Assembly (NCBI GenBank): GCA_025698895.1
Contig: JAILWO010000002.1
Span: forward strand, 868,001 to 932,000
From: Rhizobiaceae bacterium
Lineage (GTDB): Bacteria; Pseudomonadota; Alphaproteobacteria; Rhizobiales; Rhizobiaceae
Direction: 5' to 3'
DNA: 64,000 nt
Both the position numbers and the translations under genes were made by a program. The notes beneath the pieces are model-generated. The model was not told the DNA's origin and made no database searches. It worked only from the letters and a program-made list of their open reading frames with translations. Shown here piece after piece: positions 1-7,996 of the stretch (position 1 is its first letter; every line of letters starts with the position of its first letter).

Positions 1-1736
1 TCGTGGAAGGCGAGGTGCCGGAGGTGCTGCGCGATTCCACCATCTTTGCGCTCGATATGGGCACGCTGCTCGCCGGCACGCGCTATCGCGGCGACTTCGA
101 GGAGCGGTTGAAGCAGGTGGTGAAGGAGCTCGAGGACTATCCGGGCGCCATCCTGTTCATCGACGAGATCCACACGGTGATCGGCGCCGGCGCCACCTCG
201 GGCGGCGCGATGGACGCCTCCAACCTTCTCAAACCCGCCCTCTCGTCGGGCGCGATCCGCTGCATCGGCTCCACGACCTACAAGGAGTTCCGCCAGTTCT
301 TCGAGAAGGATCGCGCGCTGGTGCGCCGGTTCCAGAAGATCGACGTCAACGAGCCGACGGTCGACGACGCGATCGCGATCATGAAGGGCCTCAAGCCCTA
401 CTACGAGAACTTCCACAAGGTGCGCTACACCAACGACGCCATCAAGGCGGCCGTGGAACTGTCGGCGCGCTACATCTCCGACCGTAAGCTGCCCGACAAG
501 GCGATCGACGTGATCGACGAGACGGGCGCCTCGCAGATGCTGCTGCCCGAGAACCGCCGCCGCAAGACGATCTCCGTCAAGGAGATCGAGGCCACGATCG
601 CCACCATGGCGCGAATCCCGCCGAAGACCGTGACGGCCGACGACGAGAAGGTGCTGTCGGGGCTGGAGGCGGAGCTGAAGCGGGTGGTCTACGGGCAAGA
701 CACGGCGATCACGGCGCTGGCATCGTCGATCAAGCTGGCGCGGGCCGGCCTGCGCGAGCCCGAGAAGCCGATCGGCGCCTATCTGTTCTCCGGCCCGACC
801 GGCGTCGGCAAGACCGAGGTCGCCAAGCAGCTCGCGACGTCGCTGGGCGTGGAACTGCTGCGCTTCGACATGTCCGAATACATGGAGCGCCACACGGTCA
901 GCCGGCTGATCGGCGCACCTCCGGGCTATGTCGGCTTCGACCAGGGCGGTCTCCTGACCGACGGCGTGGACCAGCATCCGCACTGCGTGCTTCTGCTCGA
1001 CGAGATCGAGAAGGCGCATCCCGACCTGTTCAACATCCTGTTGCAGGTGATGGATCACGGCAAGCTGACCGACCACAACGGCAAGAAGATCGACTTCCGC
1101 AACGTCATCCTGATCATGACGACCAATGCCGGTGCGTCGGACATGGCCAAGGCCGCGATCGGCTTCGGCTCGTCCAAGCGCGAGGGCGACGATCTGGAGG
1201 CGATCAACCGGCTGTTCACGCCGGAATTCCGCAACCGTCTCGATGCCGTCATTCCCTTCGGCTCGCTGCCGGTGCCGGTTATCCATCAGGTCGTGCAGAA
1301 ATTCGTCATGCAGCTCGAGGCGCAGCTCGCCGAGCGCGGGGTTACCTTCGATCTCTCGCAGGAGGCGGTCGAATGGCTGGCCGATAAGGGCTATGACGAG
1401 AAGATGGGCGCCCGCCCGCTGGGCCGGGTCATCCAGGAGCACATCAAGAAGCCGCTCGCCGACGAGGTGCTGTTCGGCCGCCTGAAGAAGGGCGGCACCG
1501 TCCGCGTCACCGTCGAGAAGAAGGACACCGGCGAGACCGGCCTGAAGCTCGACGCAGTGGCCGACGAGGTGCCCGTCAAGCCGAAGAAGGAGGTCGAGCG
1601 CAAGCCGTCTCCGCCACGCAGGAAGAAGGCGAAAACCGCCTCGAAGCCCAAGGCCGCGGCCAAATCGCCGCCGCCGGCGCCGGAAGGCGACAACCGCAAG
1701 CGCAGCATCGTTCCACAACTGCCGCGCAAGGGCTGA
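1..1736 (+). CDS. clpA: ATP-dependent Clp protease ATP-binding subunit ClpA (3' part, partial)
   Basis: AAA+ unfoldase that feeds substrates to ClpP. The gene enters from upstream, so the N-terminal domain and first Walker A are missing. Counting from position 3, the D1 Walker B ([12 protein letters not shown]) is near residue 52. The D2 module has Walker A GPTGVGKT near residue 264, Walker [13 protein letters not shown] near residue 328, and the ClpP-docking IGFG loop after AKAA. These features and the order of parts fit ClpA rather than ClpB, which has a long middle domain. The C-terminus carries an extra Lys/Pro/Ala-rich tail of about 60 residues beyond the usual ClpA end. The tail is basic and low complexity and looks disordered. 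A clear terminator follows. Confidence 0.95.
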   Translation, partial: VEGEVPEVLRDSTIFALDMGTLLAGTRYRGDFEERLKQVVKELEDYPGAILFIDEIHTVIGAGATSGGAMDASNLLKPALSSGAIRCIGSTTYKEFRQFFEKDRALVRRFQKIDVNEPTVDDAIAIMKGLKPYYENFHKVRYTNDAIKAAVELSARYISDRKLPDKAIDVIDETGASQMLLPENRRRKTISVKEIEATIATMARIPPKTVTADDEKVLSGLEAELKRVVYGQDTAITALASSIKLARAGLREPEKPIGAYLFSGPTGVGKTEVAKQLATSLGVELLRFDMSEYMERHTVSRLIGAPPGYVGFDQGGLLTDGVDQHPHCVLLLDEIEKAHPDLFNILLQVMDHGKLTDHNGKKIDFRNVILIMTTNAGASDMAKAAIGFGSSKREGDDLEAINRLFTPEFRNRLDAVIPFGSLPVPVIHQVVQKFVMQLEAQLAERGVTFDLSQEAVEWLADKGYDEKMGARPLGRVIQEHIKKPLADEVLFGRLKKGGTVRVTVEKKDTGETGLKLDAVADEVPVKPKKEVERKPSPPRRKKAKTASKPKAAAKSPPPAPEGDNRKRSIVPQLPRKG

Positions 1737-1763
1737 GGCGGGGCTGACAGTAGCTGAAACCTG

Positions 1764-1796
1764 AAACGGGCGGCGTCATGAAGCGCCGCCTGTTTT
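1764..1796 (+). terminator. Rho-independent terminator after clpA
   Basis: A GC-rich hairpin: the arm around ACGGGCGGCG (to 1775) pairs with CGCCGCCTGT (from 1784) over a short loop. The stem can extend through A-T pairs and runs into TTTT at 1793-1796. It lies 28 bases after the clpA stop codon. Confidence 0.7.
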
Positions 1797-1878
1797 CATT
1801 GGCGGCGTGCGTGCCAAGCATTGGTGCAGTGCGAATTCGCCGTCGCAACCTCGTGGTACGCATGCTAACCGGAGCGGG

Positions 1879-2622
1879 ATGCGACATCCCGACACGGCCG
1901 ATGCCGGAGAGGCCGGCCAGGCACGACACTGGTTCCTGCGCGGCGTCCTGGCCGCCGTCTCGATCCCCGCGCTGATCCTGGCGACGGCCTTCGTCGGCTT
2001 CGCCGGGCTGGCCCGCGAGGCGGGCTTCTCGCTCGCCGAAATTCTGTTCATGATCGCGGTGGTGTGGGCGCTGCCGGCCAAGGTGGTGCTGATCGGGGCC
2101 GTGCTGGCCGGCAACGCGCTGCCGGCGGTCGCGTTCGCCGTGGCGCTGTCCTCCATCCGGCTCACACCGATGGTGGTGGCGCTGGTGCCGGAGATGCGCG
2201 GCCCGCGCACGCGCCCCTGGGTGCTCTACGCCCTGTCGCATTTCGTCGCCGTCACGTCCTGGGTGATCGCGCTCGAGACGATCCGCGGCGTGCCGCGCGA
2301 CCTCCGCACCACCTATTATTGCGGGCTCGGCCTGTCGCTCGTCCTGTTCAACATGGTGGTCGCGGCGGTGACTTATCTGGTCGCGGGGTCGCTGCCGCCG
2401 GCGGTGGCGGCGGGATTGCTGTTGCTCACCCCCATCTACTTCCTGACCTCGCTGTGGGGCTCGGCGCGGGAGCAGGCGGGCAAGGTCGCGATGGTGGCCG
2501 GGCTGGCGCTTGGGCCCGTGGCCCACATGCTGGTGCCCGGCTTCGACCTGCTCGCCGCCGGCTTCGTCGGCGGCGTCTGCGCCTATCTGTGGCACCGCTT
2601 CACGAGACAGGCGCCGGCATGA
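1879..2622 (+). CDS. azlC: AzlC family branched-chain amino acid exporter permease
   Basis: Predicted inner-membrane protein of 247 residues with the hydrophobic layout of AzlC, the large subunit of AzlCD-type branched-chain amino acid exporters. After a polar N-terminus of about 20 residues there is a string of hydrophobic segments. These include a run ending in the family-typical stretch around FAVALSSIRLTPM followed by a charged loop, and later helices near residues 135-160 and 190-240. I chose the ATG at 1879 because GGAG lies just upstream and the protein then starts right before the first membrane segment; an upstream ATG at 1807 would add an unlikely polar leader. It overlaps azlD by ATGA, so the two are probably translationally coupled. 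Confidence 0.85.
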   Translation: MRHPDTADAGEAGQARHWFLRGVLAAVSIPALILATAFVGFAGLAREAGFSLAEILFMIAVVWALPAKVVLIGAVLAGNALPAVAFAVALSSIRLTPMVVALVPEMRGPRTRPWVLYALSHFVAVTSWVIALETIRGVPRDLRTTYYCGLGLSLVLFNMVVAAVTYLVAGSLPPAVAAGLLLLTPIYFLTSLWGSAREQAGKVAMVAGLALGPVAHMLVPGFDLLAAGFVGGVCAYLWHRFTRQAPA

Positions 2623-2972
2623 CCTACGGCGCCATCGACGCCTGGTGGTGGCCCTATCTGTTCATCCTGGTCGCAGGGTGGCTGGCGACGGATTTCTGGC
2701 GCTATCTCGGCGTCTATCTCGGCGGCAAGGTGGCCGAGGAATCGGAGGCGATGGTGCTGGTGCGCTGCATCGCCACCGCGCTGGTGGCCGCCGTCATCGC
2801 CAGCCTCGTCGTCTATCCAGGTGGCGCGCTGGCCGACACGCCGCTGGCGCTGAGGATCGGCGCGATGGCGGCGGGTTTCGCCGCCTATATGCTGGTCCGC
2901 CGCAACGTGCTGTTGAGCATCGTCGTAACCGAAATCGTGCTGATCGGCGGGCTGGCGATCCTCCAGCGGTGA
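2619..2972 (+). CDS. azlD: AzlD family small subunit of branched-chain amino acid exporter
   Basis: A 117-residue membrane protein with about four hydrophobic segments, matching AzlD in size and in its place directly after azlC. The start ATG overlaps the azlC stop (ATGA). The C-terminus, with the motif RRNVLLSIVV and an ending in ILQR, is repeated almost unchanged at 4556-4636, where it is not attached to a complete gene. Function is inferred from the family: with AzlC it exports branched-chain amino acids or analogues. Confidence 0.85.
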   Translation: MTYGAIDAWWWPYLFILVAGWLATDFWRYLGVYLGGKVAEESEAMVLVRCIATALVAAVIASLVVYPGGALADTPLALRIGAMAAGFAAYMLVRRNVLLSIVVTEIVLIGGLAILQR

Positions 2973-3184
2973 GACCCCGACGCCCGGTTTTCGGCCGACG
3001 AGCAGATTTCCGGATGACCTCGATATCTGTTCCGAAGGGCCTTGCTTCTATTGCGCGGGCATTGGTGTGCCCTGCACCATCATCATGGCCGCCGATGCGA
3101 CAATAAGGCTCCGATCCCGAAGCGTTGGCTGCTTTTCGTTCTGATGCTCCGGCCTATATTCCCGCGAAATTTCGGGGGACGGGT

Positions 3185-4165
3185 ATGGACAGCATTCTGG
3201 CGCTGGCGGGAGCCAATCTGGTTTCGCCGATTATTCTCAGCTTCGTGCTCGGGCTCGTTGCCGCACTTGCCCGTTCCGATCTGAGCTTTCCCGAAGCCAT
3301 CGCCAAAGGGCTTTCGATCTATCTGCTGTTTGCCATCGGCTTCAAGGGCGGGGCGGGCGTTGCCGCCCATGGTGTGGACACGCGGCTGGTGGCAGCGTTG
3401 CTCTCGGGCGTGGCGCTCTCGCTCCTCCTGCCGTTTGTTGCCTTCGGCCTTTTGCGCTTTCTCACGCGCGTTACGGCCACCGATGCGGCGGCGGTTGCGG
3501 GCCACTACGGATCGATCTCGATCGTGACCTTCGTGGCCGCGACCTCGCTTCTGGCCGGGCGCGGCATTCCGGCTGAGAGCTACATGGTCGCCGTGGCGGC
3601 GGCGATGGAGGCGCCGGCCATTCTGTCGGCGCTCTGGCTTGCCGCAAAACGCGGCAGCGGCACCGAACAGGTGAGCGCAGAACTGTGGCGCGAGATCCTG
3701 CTCAACGGCTCGATCGTGCTGTTGCTCGGCGCCTTCGTCATCGGCTGGGTGACCGGGGAGGAGGGGCTGGTGGAAATCCGAAGCTTCATCGTCGAGCCCT
3801 TCAAGGGCGTCCTGTGTCTTTTCCTGCTCGACATGGGGCTGGTCGCCGGACGAGGTCTGCGTGGCAGCCGCGGCGTGCTGTCGGCGGGAACCGTCGCCTT
3901 CGGCATCCTGATGCCGCTGGTCGGCGCCGCGTTCGGCCTTGCGATGGGCCTGGCGCTGGAGCTTTCGCACGGCGGCGTGGTGCTGCTCATGGTGCTGGGG
4001 GCGTCGGCATCGTACATCGCCGTACCGGCGGCCATGCGCGTGGCGCTGCCGGAGGCAAACCCCGCGCTGTCGTTGACCCTGGCGCTGGGGATCACCTTTC
4101 CGTTCAACCTGACGCTCGGCATCCCGCTCTATATGATGCTGGCTGGCGCCGTGATGGGGAACTGA
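3185..4165 (+). CDS. SbtA-like sodium-dependent bicarbonate transporter
   Basis: A 326-residue integral membrane protein of the SbtA superfamily (formerly DUF897). It is almost entirely hydrophobic with about ten segments. A family-like N-terminal stretch (NLVSPIILSFVLGLVA) is followed by GLSIYLLFAIGFKGG, and a second half repeats this architecture. The start at 3185 has GGGGGA upstream. The next gene, six bases on, encodes a PII-like protein, as in cyanobacterial sbtA-sbtB pairs. Known members import HCO3- with Na+. In a heterotroph the substrate is inferred and could be another anion. Confidence 0.82.
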   Translation: MDSILALAGANLVSPIILSFVLGLVAALARSDLSFPEAIAKGLSIYLLFAIGFKGGAGVAAHGVDTRLVAALLSGVALSLLLPFVAFGLLRFLTRVTATDAAAVAGHYGSISIVTFVAATSLLAGRGIPAESYMVAVAAAMEAPAILSALWLAAKRGSGTEQVSAELWREILLNGSIVLLLGAFVIGWVTGEEGLVEIRSFIVEPFKGVLCLFLLDMGLVAGRGLRGSRGVLSAGTVAFGILMPLVGAAFGLAMGLALELSHGGVVLLMVLGASASYIAVPAAMRVALPEANPALSLTLALGITFPFNLTLGIPLYMMLAGAVMGN

Positions 4166-4170
4166 AGACA

Positions 4171-4482
4171 ATGAAGATGCACGATGCCAAGCGCGTGGAG
4201 ATCATTATCGAAGCGGTGATGGAGCGGCAGCTTACCAATGCGCTGATCGAGGCCGGCGTGACCGGCTACACAATCCTGCCCGTCAGCGGCGGGTCGGGGC
4301 GCTCGGGCCAGTGGAGCCGCGAGGGCCAGGTGGGACGCGCCGGCGGCATGGTCGCCGTCATCTGCCTTATCCGTCCCGAGCGGCTGGACGGCCTGCTCGA
4401 GGCCGCCTTTGCCGTGGTCGAGCGGCACATCGGCGTCGTCAGCGTGTCCGACACGCAGGTGCTGAGGGCTGAGCGTTTCTGA
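4171..4482 (+). CDS. PII-like regulatory protein (SbtB-like)
   Basis: A 103-residue protein with the ferredoxin-like PII fold signature. An N-terminal beta strand and helix (RVEIIIEAVMERQLTNALIE) are followed by GVTGYTILPVSGGSGRSG, which leads into the T-loop region, and by a second strand/helix GGMVAVICLIRPERL. It lacks the uridylylation-type T-loop of GlnB. Cyanobacterial SbtB binds adenyl nucleotides, including cAMP, and gates SbtA. Its position immediately after the SbtA-like gene makes the same role here likely, though this is inferred from position and fold. Confidence 0.75.
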   Translation: MKMHDAKRVEIIIEAVMERQLTNALIEAGVTGYTILPVSGGSGRSGQWSREGQVGRAGGMVAVICLIRPERLDGLLEAAFAVVERHIGVVSVSDTQVLRAERF

Positions 4483-4555
4483 CGGACCGGCCTGGTGGGT
4501 TCAGCGCCGAACAGATCGAGGAATTGCTGACATCGCTCGATGACAACCACATGGG

Positions 4556-4636
4556 CTGATCCGCCGCAACGTCCTGTTGAGCATCGTGGTGGCCGAGATC
4601 GTGCTGATTGGCGGGCTGACGATCCTCCAGCGGTGA
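4556..4636 (+). pseudogene. Duplicated 3' end of azlD (remnant)
   Basis: Reads as 26 residues plus stop, of which 23 match the last 26 residues of AzlD (2892-2972). The similarity continues past the stop codon for about 45 bases (both copies share GGCCGACGAG), so the duplicated unit is roughly 130 bp: 2892-3020 and 4556-4685. There is no start codon or upstream azlD body here. Just before it, 4500-4559 reads in another frame as an open C-terminus-like stretch (FSAEQIEELLTSLDDNHMG then stop), possibly another gene fragment. The rest of 4483-4766 shows nothing recognisable. Confidence 0.75.
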
Positions 4637-4766
4637 GAACCCCAGGTCTGGTGCCGGGCCGACGAGGGGACCTCCATGACGGAGACGGGTGGACGAACGA
4701 CGCTCGCCTTCGAGGGAACAATGACCTGAAGCTGCCGTTACGGGACAGTCGGAACCGGAGGCGACC

Positions 4767-5144
4767 ATGATCCACCACGTTTCGGTCGGGACGAATGACG
4801 TTGAACGGTCAAAGCGTTTCTACGACGCCGTCTTGCCCATCGTCGGCATACTGCCGATGGCGCAAGACGAGGGCGGTCTCGGCTACGGCAGCGGCACGTT
4901 TCACTTCAGCGTCCAGGTTCCGATTGACGGAAAGCCCGCGACCGTGGGCAATGGCACTCATATCGCCTTCGCCGTCGAGGACCGTTCGATGGTCGAGCGA
5001 TTCCACGCGGCGGCATTGGAACATGGTGGCAGCGACGATGGTGCGCCGGGGCTGCGGCCGGATTACGACGCCAACTATTATGGGGCGTTCGTTCGCGATC
5101 CGGATGGTCACAAGATCGAGGCGGTGACCTACTCGTCAAAATAG
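4767..5144 (+). CDS. VOC (glyoxalase/dioxygenase superfamily) protein
   Basis: A 125-residue single-domain vicinal-oxygen-chelate protein. It opens with MIHHVSVGTNDVERSKRFYD (first metal-ligand His and the beta-alpha motif), has a second His in GTHIAFAVEDR, and ends in the typical FVRDPDGHKIEAV with a conserved Glu. The family includes glyoxalase I, fosfomycin-resistance and dioxygenase-like enzymes. The substrate cannot be told from sequence. A GGAGGC ribosome site precedes the ATG. It is followed 18 bases later by the arginase-family gene on the same strand. Confidence 0.85.
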   Translation: MIHHVSVGTNDVERSKRFYDAVLPIVGILPMAQDEGGLGYGSGTFHFSVQVPIDGKPATVGNGTHIAFAVEDRSMVERFHAAALEHGGSDDGAPGLRPDYDANYYGAFVRDPDGHKIEAVTYSSK

Positions 5145-5162
5145 TCGCTAACGGAGGCGCCT

Positions 5163-6056
5163 ATGTCGACCGTTCCCTATGCCATCCTCGAAGCCCCTTC
5201 CACGCTGGGTCTCGCGACCGACGGTGTGGAGCGCTTGCCCGACCAGCTCCTGGATCTTGGTCTTGCCGAACGCATCCATGCGCGCCGCGCCGAGCGACTT
5301 GCAGTGCCTCCGAAGGAACCGACGCCCGATTCCGAGACCGGCACCTTGAACGCCAGTGCAATTGCGACGTGGTCGTCCAAGCTCGCCGACGCGGTGGAAG
5401 CGGTGCTCGACGCGGGCGAGTTTCCGGTGGTGCTGGGCGGCGATTGCACAATCGCGCTGGGCTCGATGCTCGCGTTTCGACGGCGCGGCCGCTACGGCCT
5501 GTTGTTCATCGACGGCAACGCCGATTTCTTCCAGCCCGAGGCAGAACCCAATGGTGAGGGCGCCTCGATGGACCTCGCCTTTGTCACCGGCTACGGTCCG
5601 TCGCTCCTGACCGATATCGAAGGTCGCGGTCCTCTCGTCCGCCCTGAAGACGCTGTCGCGTTCGCGTATCGCGATCACAAGGATCAGCAGGAGTACGGAA
5701 GCCAGCCGCTCCCTGAAGAGCTCAAGGCGCTTGATCTCCCCGCCGTGCACGCGATGGGCATCGAGGCGGCCGCGCGCGAAGCGGTCGACCACCTGACGCG
5801 AGAGGAACTGGACGGCTTCTTCATCCACCTCGACGCCGACTGCCTCGACGACGCCATCATGCCGGCTGTCGATTTCCGCGTGCCGGGCGGGTTGTCGTGG
5901 GACGAGCTAGGGGCCGCGCTCCGGGTTGCCCTGTCGAGCGGCAAGGCAGTCGGCCTGGAGATCACCATCTACAATCCGCTCCTTGATGAGGACGGCAGCG
6001 CCGGGCGTGGCCTGACCGGCGTATTGGCCGCAGCGCTTGGAACAGCAGCGCCATAA
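5163..6056 (+). CDS. Arginase/agmatinase family protein with altered metal site
   Basis: A 297-residue ureohydrolase-fold protein. The landmarks are GGDCT near residues 92-96 (position of the canonical GGDHS), FIDGNAD near 116-121 (canonical DAHAD), SMDLAF near 135, and HLDADCLDD near 222-230 with the two aspartates of the binuclear manganese site. The first-site His is Cys95, as in a number of arginase-family proteins. The second His of the DxHxD motif is Asn119, which is unusual and may weaken metal binding. Arginase, agmatinase and formimidoylglutamase hydrolyse guanidino substrates; the substrate here is unknown. It may be co-transcribed with the VOC gene. Confidence 0.78.
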   Translation: MSTVPYAILEAPSTLGLATDGVERLPDQLLDLGLAERIHARRAERLAVPPKEPTPDSETGTLNASAIATWSSKLADAVEAVLDAGEFPVVLGGDCTIALGSMLAFRRRGRYGLLFIDGNADFFQPEAEPNGEGASMDLAFVTGYGPSLLTDIEGRGPLVRPEDAVAFAYRDHKDQQEYGSQPLPEELKALDLPAVHAMGIEAAAREAVDHLTREELDGFFIHLDADCLDDAIMPAVDFRVPGGLSWDELGAALRVALSSGKAVGLEITIYNPLLDEDGSAGRGLTGVLAAALGTAAP

Positions 6057-6166
6057 ACACGGCGAACAACGCCGCTCCGGGGGCCGCCGGGTGAGCTCGG
6101 AAAAAACTTAGCGACTCGACGAAGTTTTCGCTTGCGCGGCGGGCTGATCGCGCGATAGTTAGCGAT

Positions 6167-6508
6167 ATGGCTAAGCATGATCCCGATCTTTCGCTGCTCT
6201 TCCATGCGCTCGCCGACCCGACCCGCCGGTCGATCCTGACCCGGCTCGCCGAGAAACCGGCGCGGGTGACGGAACTGGCCGAGCCGACGGGGCTGCGTCT
6301 GCCCACGGTGATGCGCCACCTGTCCGTGCTGGAGGAGGCGGGGCTGATCTCGACCTCCAAGGACGGGCGGATACGCACCTGCGCCATCGTGCCCGAGGCT
6401 CTGGACCCGGTGCGGACATGGCTCGACGAACAGCGGGCTATCTGGGAGGCCCGGCTCGACCGGCTGGATGCCTTTGTGATGAATGTGATGAAGGAGCGCG
6501 CAAAATGA
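6167..6508 (+). CDS. ArsR family winged-helix transcriptional regulator
   Basis: A 113-residue regulator with the ArsR start LFHALADPTRRSILTRL, a recognition-helix region around LRLPTVMRHLSVLEEAGLI, and the wing KDGRIRTCAI. There is no metal-binding CxC motif. That fits the subgroup paired with AHSA1/SRPBCC proteins, which is not metal responsive. It overlaps the next gene by ATGA, so regulator and SRPBCC protein are one transcription unit. Confidence 0.9.
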   Translation: MAKHDPDLSLLFHALADPTRRSILTRLAEKPARVTELAEPTGLRLPTVMRHLSVLEEAGLISTSKDGRIRTCAIVPEALDPVRTWLDEQRAIWEARLDRLDAFVMNVMKERAK

Positions 6509-7428
6509 CACGGAACCTCGCCGCACAGACTTCGCCCCTGGCCGCCGAAAAAGGGAGCAGGCGCTTCGCGACGCTGACCTTCGAGCGGGACGTGGCCGCG
6601 CCGGCGTCGACGCTGTGGGAGGCATGGACGGCCCCGGCCGCGCGGGCGGTCTGGGCCGCGCCATCACCATCGGTCACCGTGGAGTTCCTGGAGGCCGACA
6701 CCAGGGTGGGCGGCCGCGAGGTCTCGCTCTGCAAGGTGGACGGCACGCCCGACATACGCTGCGAATGCGGCTGGCTGGAGTTGCAGCCGGGCACCCGCAG
6801 CGTGAACTACGAGGTAATATCGTCCGAAGGCATCACGAAATCGGCCGCACTTGTGACGGCGGATATCGCGGGCACGGGCGAACGCAGCCGGCTGGTCGTG
6901 ACGGTGCAGCTTTCCTCGCTGGCCGAGGACATGGAGGCGGGCTACCGGCAAGGCTTCGGGGCGGGGCTGGACAATCTCGCGGGCGTCGCCGAACGAACCA
7001 TGGTGCTGGAGCGCGTGATCAAGGCGCCGCGATCCGTCGTGTGGGGCGCCTGGATGAACCCGGAAACGCTGCCGCAATGGTGGGGCCCGGACGGATTCTC
7101 CTGCCGCACCAAACGGATCGACCTGCGCACGGGCGGCGAATGGGTCTTCGACATGATCGCGCCCGACGGCACGGTCTACCCGAACCACCATCTCTATCAC
7201 GAGGTCCGGCCCGAGGAGAGGTTCGGCTATTCGCTGCTCTGGGGCGAGAACGGGCCCAAACACGCCGACGCCTGGGTCTCGTTCGAGGATATGGAGGGGG
7301 CGACCAAGGTGACGCTGGGCATGGCGCTCAGCACGGCCGCCGAGTACCAGCAGGCGATGGACATGGGCGCCGTGGAACTGGGATACCAGACGCTGGACAA
7401 GCTGGAGCGCTTTATTGTATCCCGCTGA
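6505..7428 (+). CDS. Double SRPBCC (AHSA1/START-like) domain protein
   Basis: A 307-residue protein made of two tandem AHSA1-type SRPBCC domains. The first (about residues 25-155) begins ATLTFERDVAAPASTLWEAW. The second (about 168-305) begins RTMVLERVIKAPRSVVWGAW and has the typical LPQWWGPDGF and TLGMAL segments. The family forms a hydrophobic ligand cavity or acts as an Hsp90-activator-like fold. No function can be assigned. The start is set by the ATGA overlap with the ArsR gene. Most ArsR partners carry a single domain, so the duplication is notable. The second domain is the more canonical. Confidence 0.83.
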   Translation: MTRNLAAQTSPLAAEKGSRRFATLTFERDVAAPASTLWEAWTAPAARAVWAAPSPSVTVEFLEADTRVGGREVSLCKVDGTPDIRCECGWLELQPGTRSVNYEVISSEGITKSAALVTADIAGTGERSRLVVTVQLSSLAEDMEAGYRQGFGAGLDNLAGVAERTMVLERVIKAPRSVVWGAWMNPETLPQWWGPDGFSCRTKRIDLRTGGEWVFDMIAPDGTVYPNHHLYHEVRPEERFGYSLLWGENGPKHADAWVSFEDMEGATKVTLGMALSTAAEYQQAMDMGAVELGYQTLDKLERFIVSR

Positions 7429-7460
7429 TTTGCCACGACTTCCCGTCGGATCGAGACGGC

Positions 7461-7886
7461 CTAGCCGGCGAGCGCGGCGCGGATCTTTTCGGCGTTCGCG
7501 GCCAGCACGTCCTGATCTTCCATCTGGCCGGTATGCGGCTTGAGCGAGACGCCGTCGAAGCGCGGAATGACGTGGACATGCAGGTGGAACACGATCTGGC
7601 CGCCGGCCGGCTCGTTGAACTGCTGGACGGTCACGCCGTCGGCGCCGAAGGCCTTCATGACCGCGCGCGCGAGCTTCTGCGTCGTGACCATGACGGCGCC
7701 CAGGCTGTCGGGCACGACGTCGAGAATGTTGCGCGACGGCTTCTTGGGGATGACGAGACAATGGCCGTCGCCGCGCGGCATGATGTCCATGAAGGCCAGG
7801 GTCTCATCGTCCTCGTAAAGCTTGTGGGCCGGCATTTCGCCCCGCAGGATCTTGGCGAAGACGTTGGAGGGGTCATAGGCGGACAT
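7461..7886 (-). CDS. HIT family (histidine triad) nucleotide hydrolase
   Basis: A 141-residue histidine-triad protein. The N-terminal NVFAKILRGEMPAHKLYED and PRGDGHCLVIPK segments are typical of HinT-like proteins, and the catalytic triad motif is HLHVHVIP near residue 110. These enzymes hydrolyse AMP- or NMP-linked phosphoramidates. I set the start at 7886 because translation from 7949 would read through repeat DNA (PLLPLLPYCLTALLP) that is a hairpin element, not protein. Confidence 0.93.
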   Translation of the reverse strand: MSAYDPSNVFAKILRGEMPAHKLYEDDETLAFMDIMPRGDGHCLVIPKKPSRNILDVVPDSLGAVMVTTQKLARAVMKAFGADGVTVQQFNEPAGGQIVFHLHVHVIPRFDGVSLKPHTGQMEDQDVLAANAEKIRAALAG

Positions 7887-7910
7887 GTCGAGCCTCCGGC
7901 AGGGCAATAG

Positions 7911-7996
7911 GGCAGTAAGGCAATAGGGCAGTAGGGGAAGCAAAGGCAAGCGCCGGGAACATACTGCCCTACTGCCTTATGCCCCTATTCCCCTCT
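7911..7996. repeat. Long hairpin of 8-bp-unit repeats
   Basis: The left arm is built of 8-bp units (GGGCAATA, GGGCAGTA, AGGCAATA, GGGCAGTA). The right arm (ACTGCCCTACTGCC onward) is its near-perfect reverse complement, separated by about 25 bases. The right arm overlaps the end of the neighbouring GNAT gene and supplies its last codons and TAG stop. A related element lies at 37702-37811. Confidence 0.75.

Noticed and set aside
1576-2595. Minus-strand open frame covering the end of clpA and azlC
   Set aside because: Crosses a real terminator and two supported genes on the other strand; composition is Arg/Gly/His-rich noise.
4540-4770. Small plus-strand open frame after the PII-like gene
   Set aside because: It runs out of frame through the azlD remnant and intergenic sequence; Arg/Asp-rich with no ribosome site or protein-like pattern.
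7887-7949. Longer N-terminus for the HIT protein
   Set aside because: The added residues are translated repeat DNA of the hairpin element; the family N-terminus begins at 7886.
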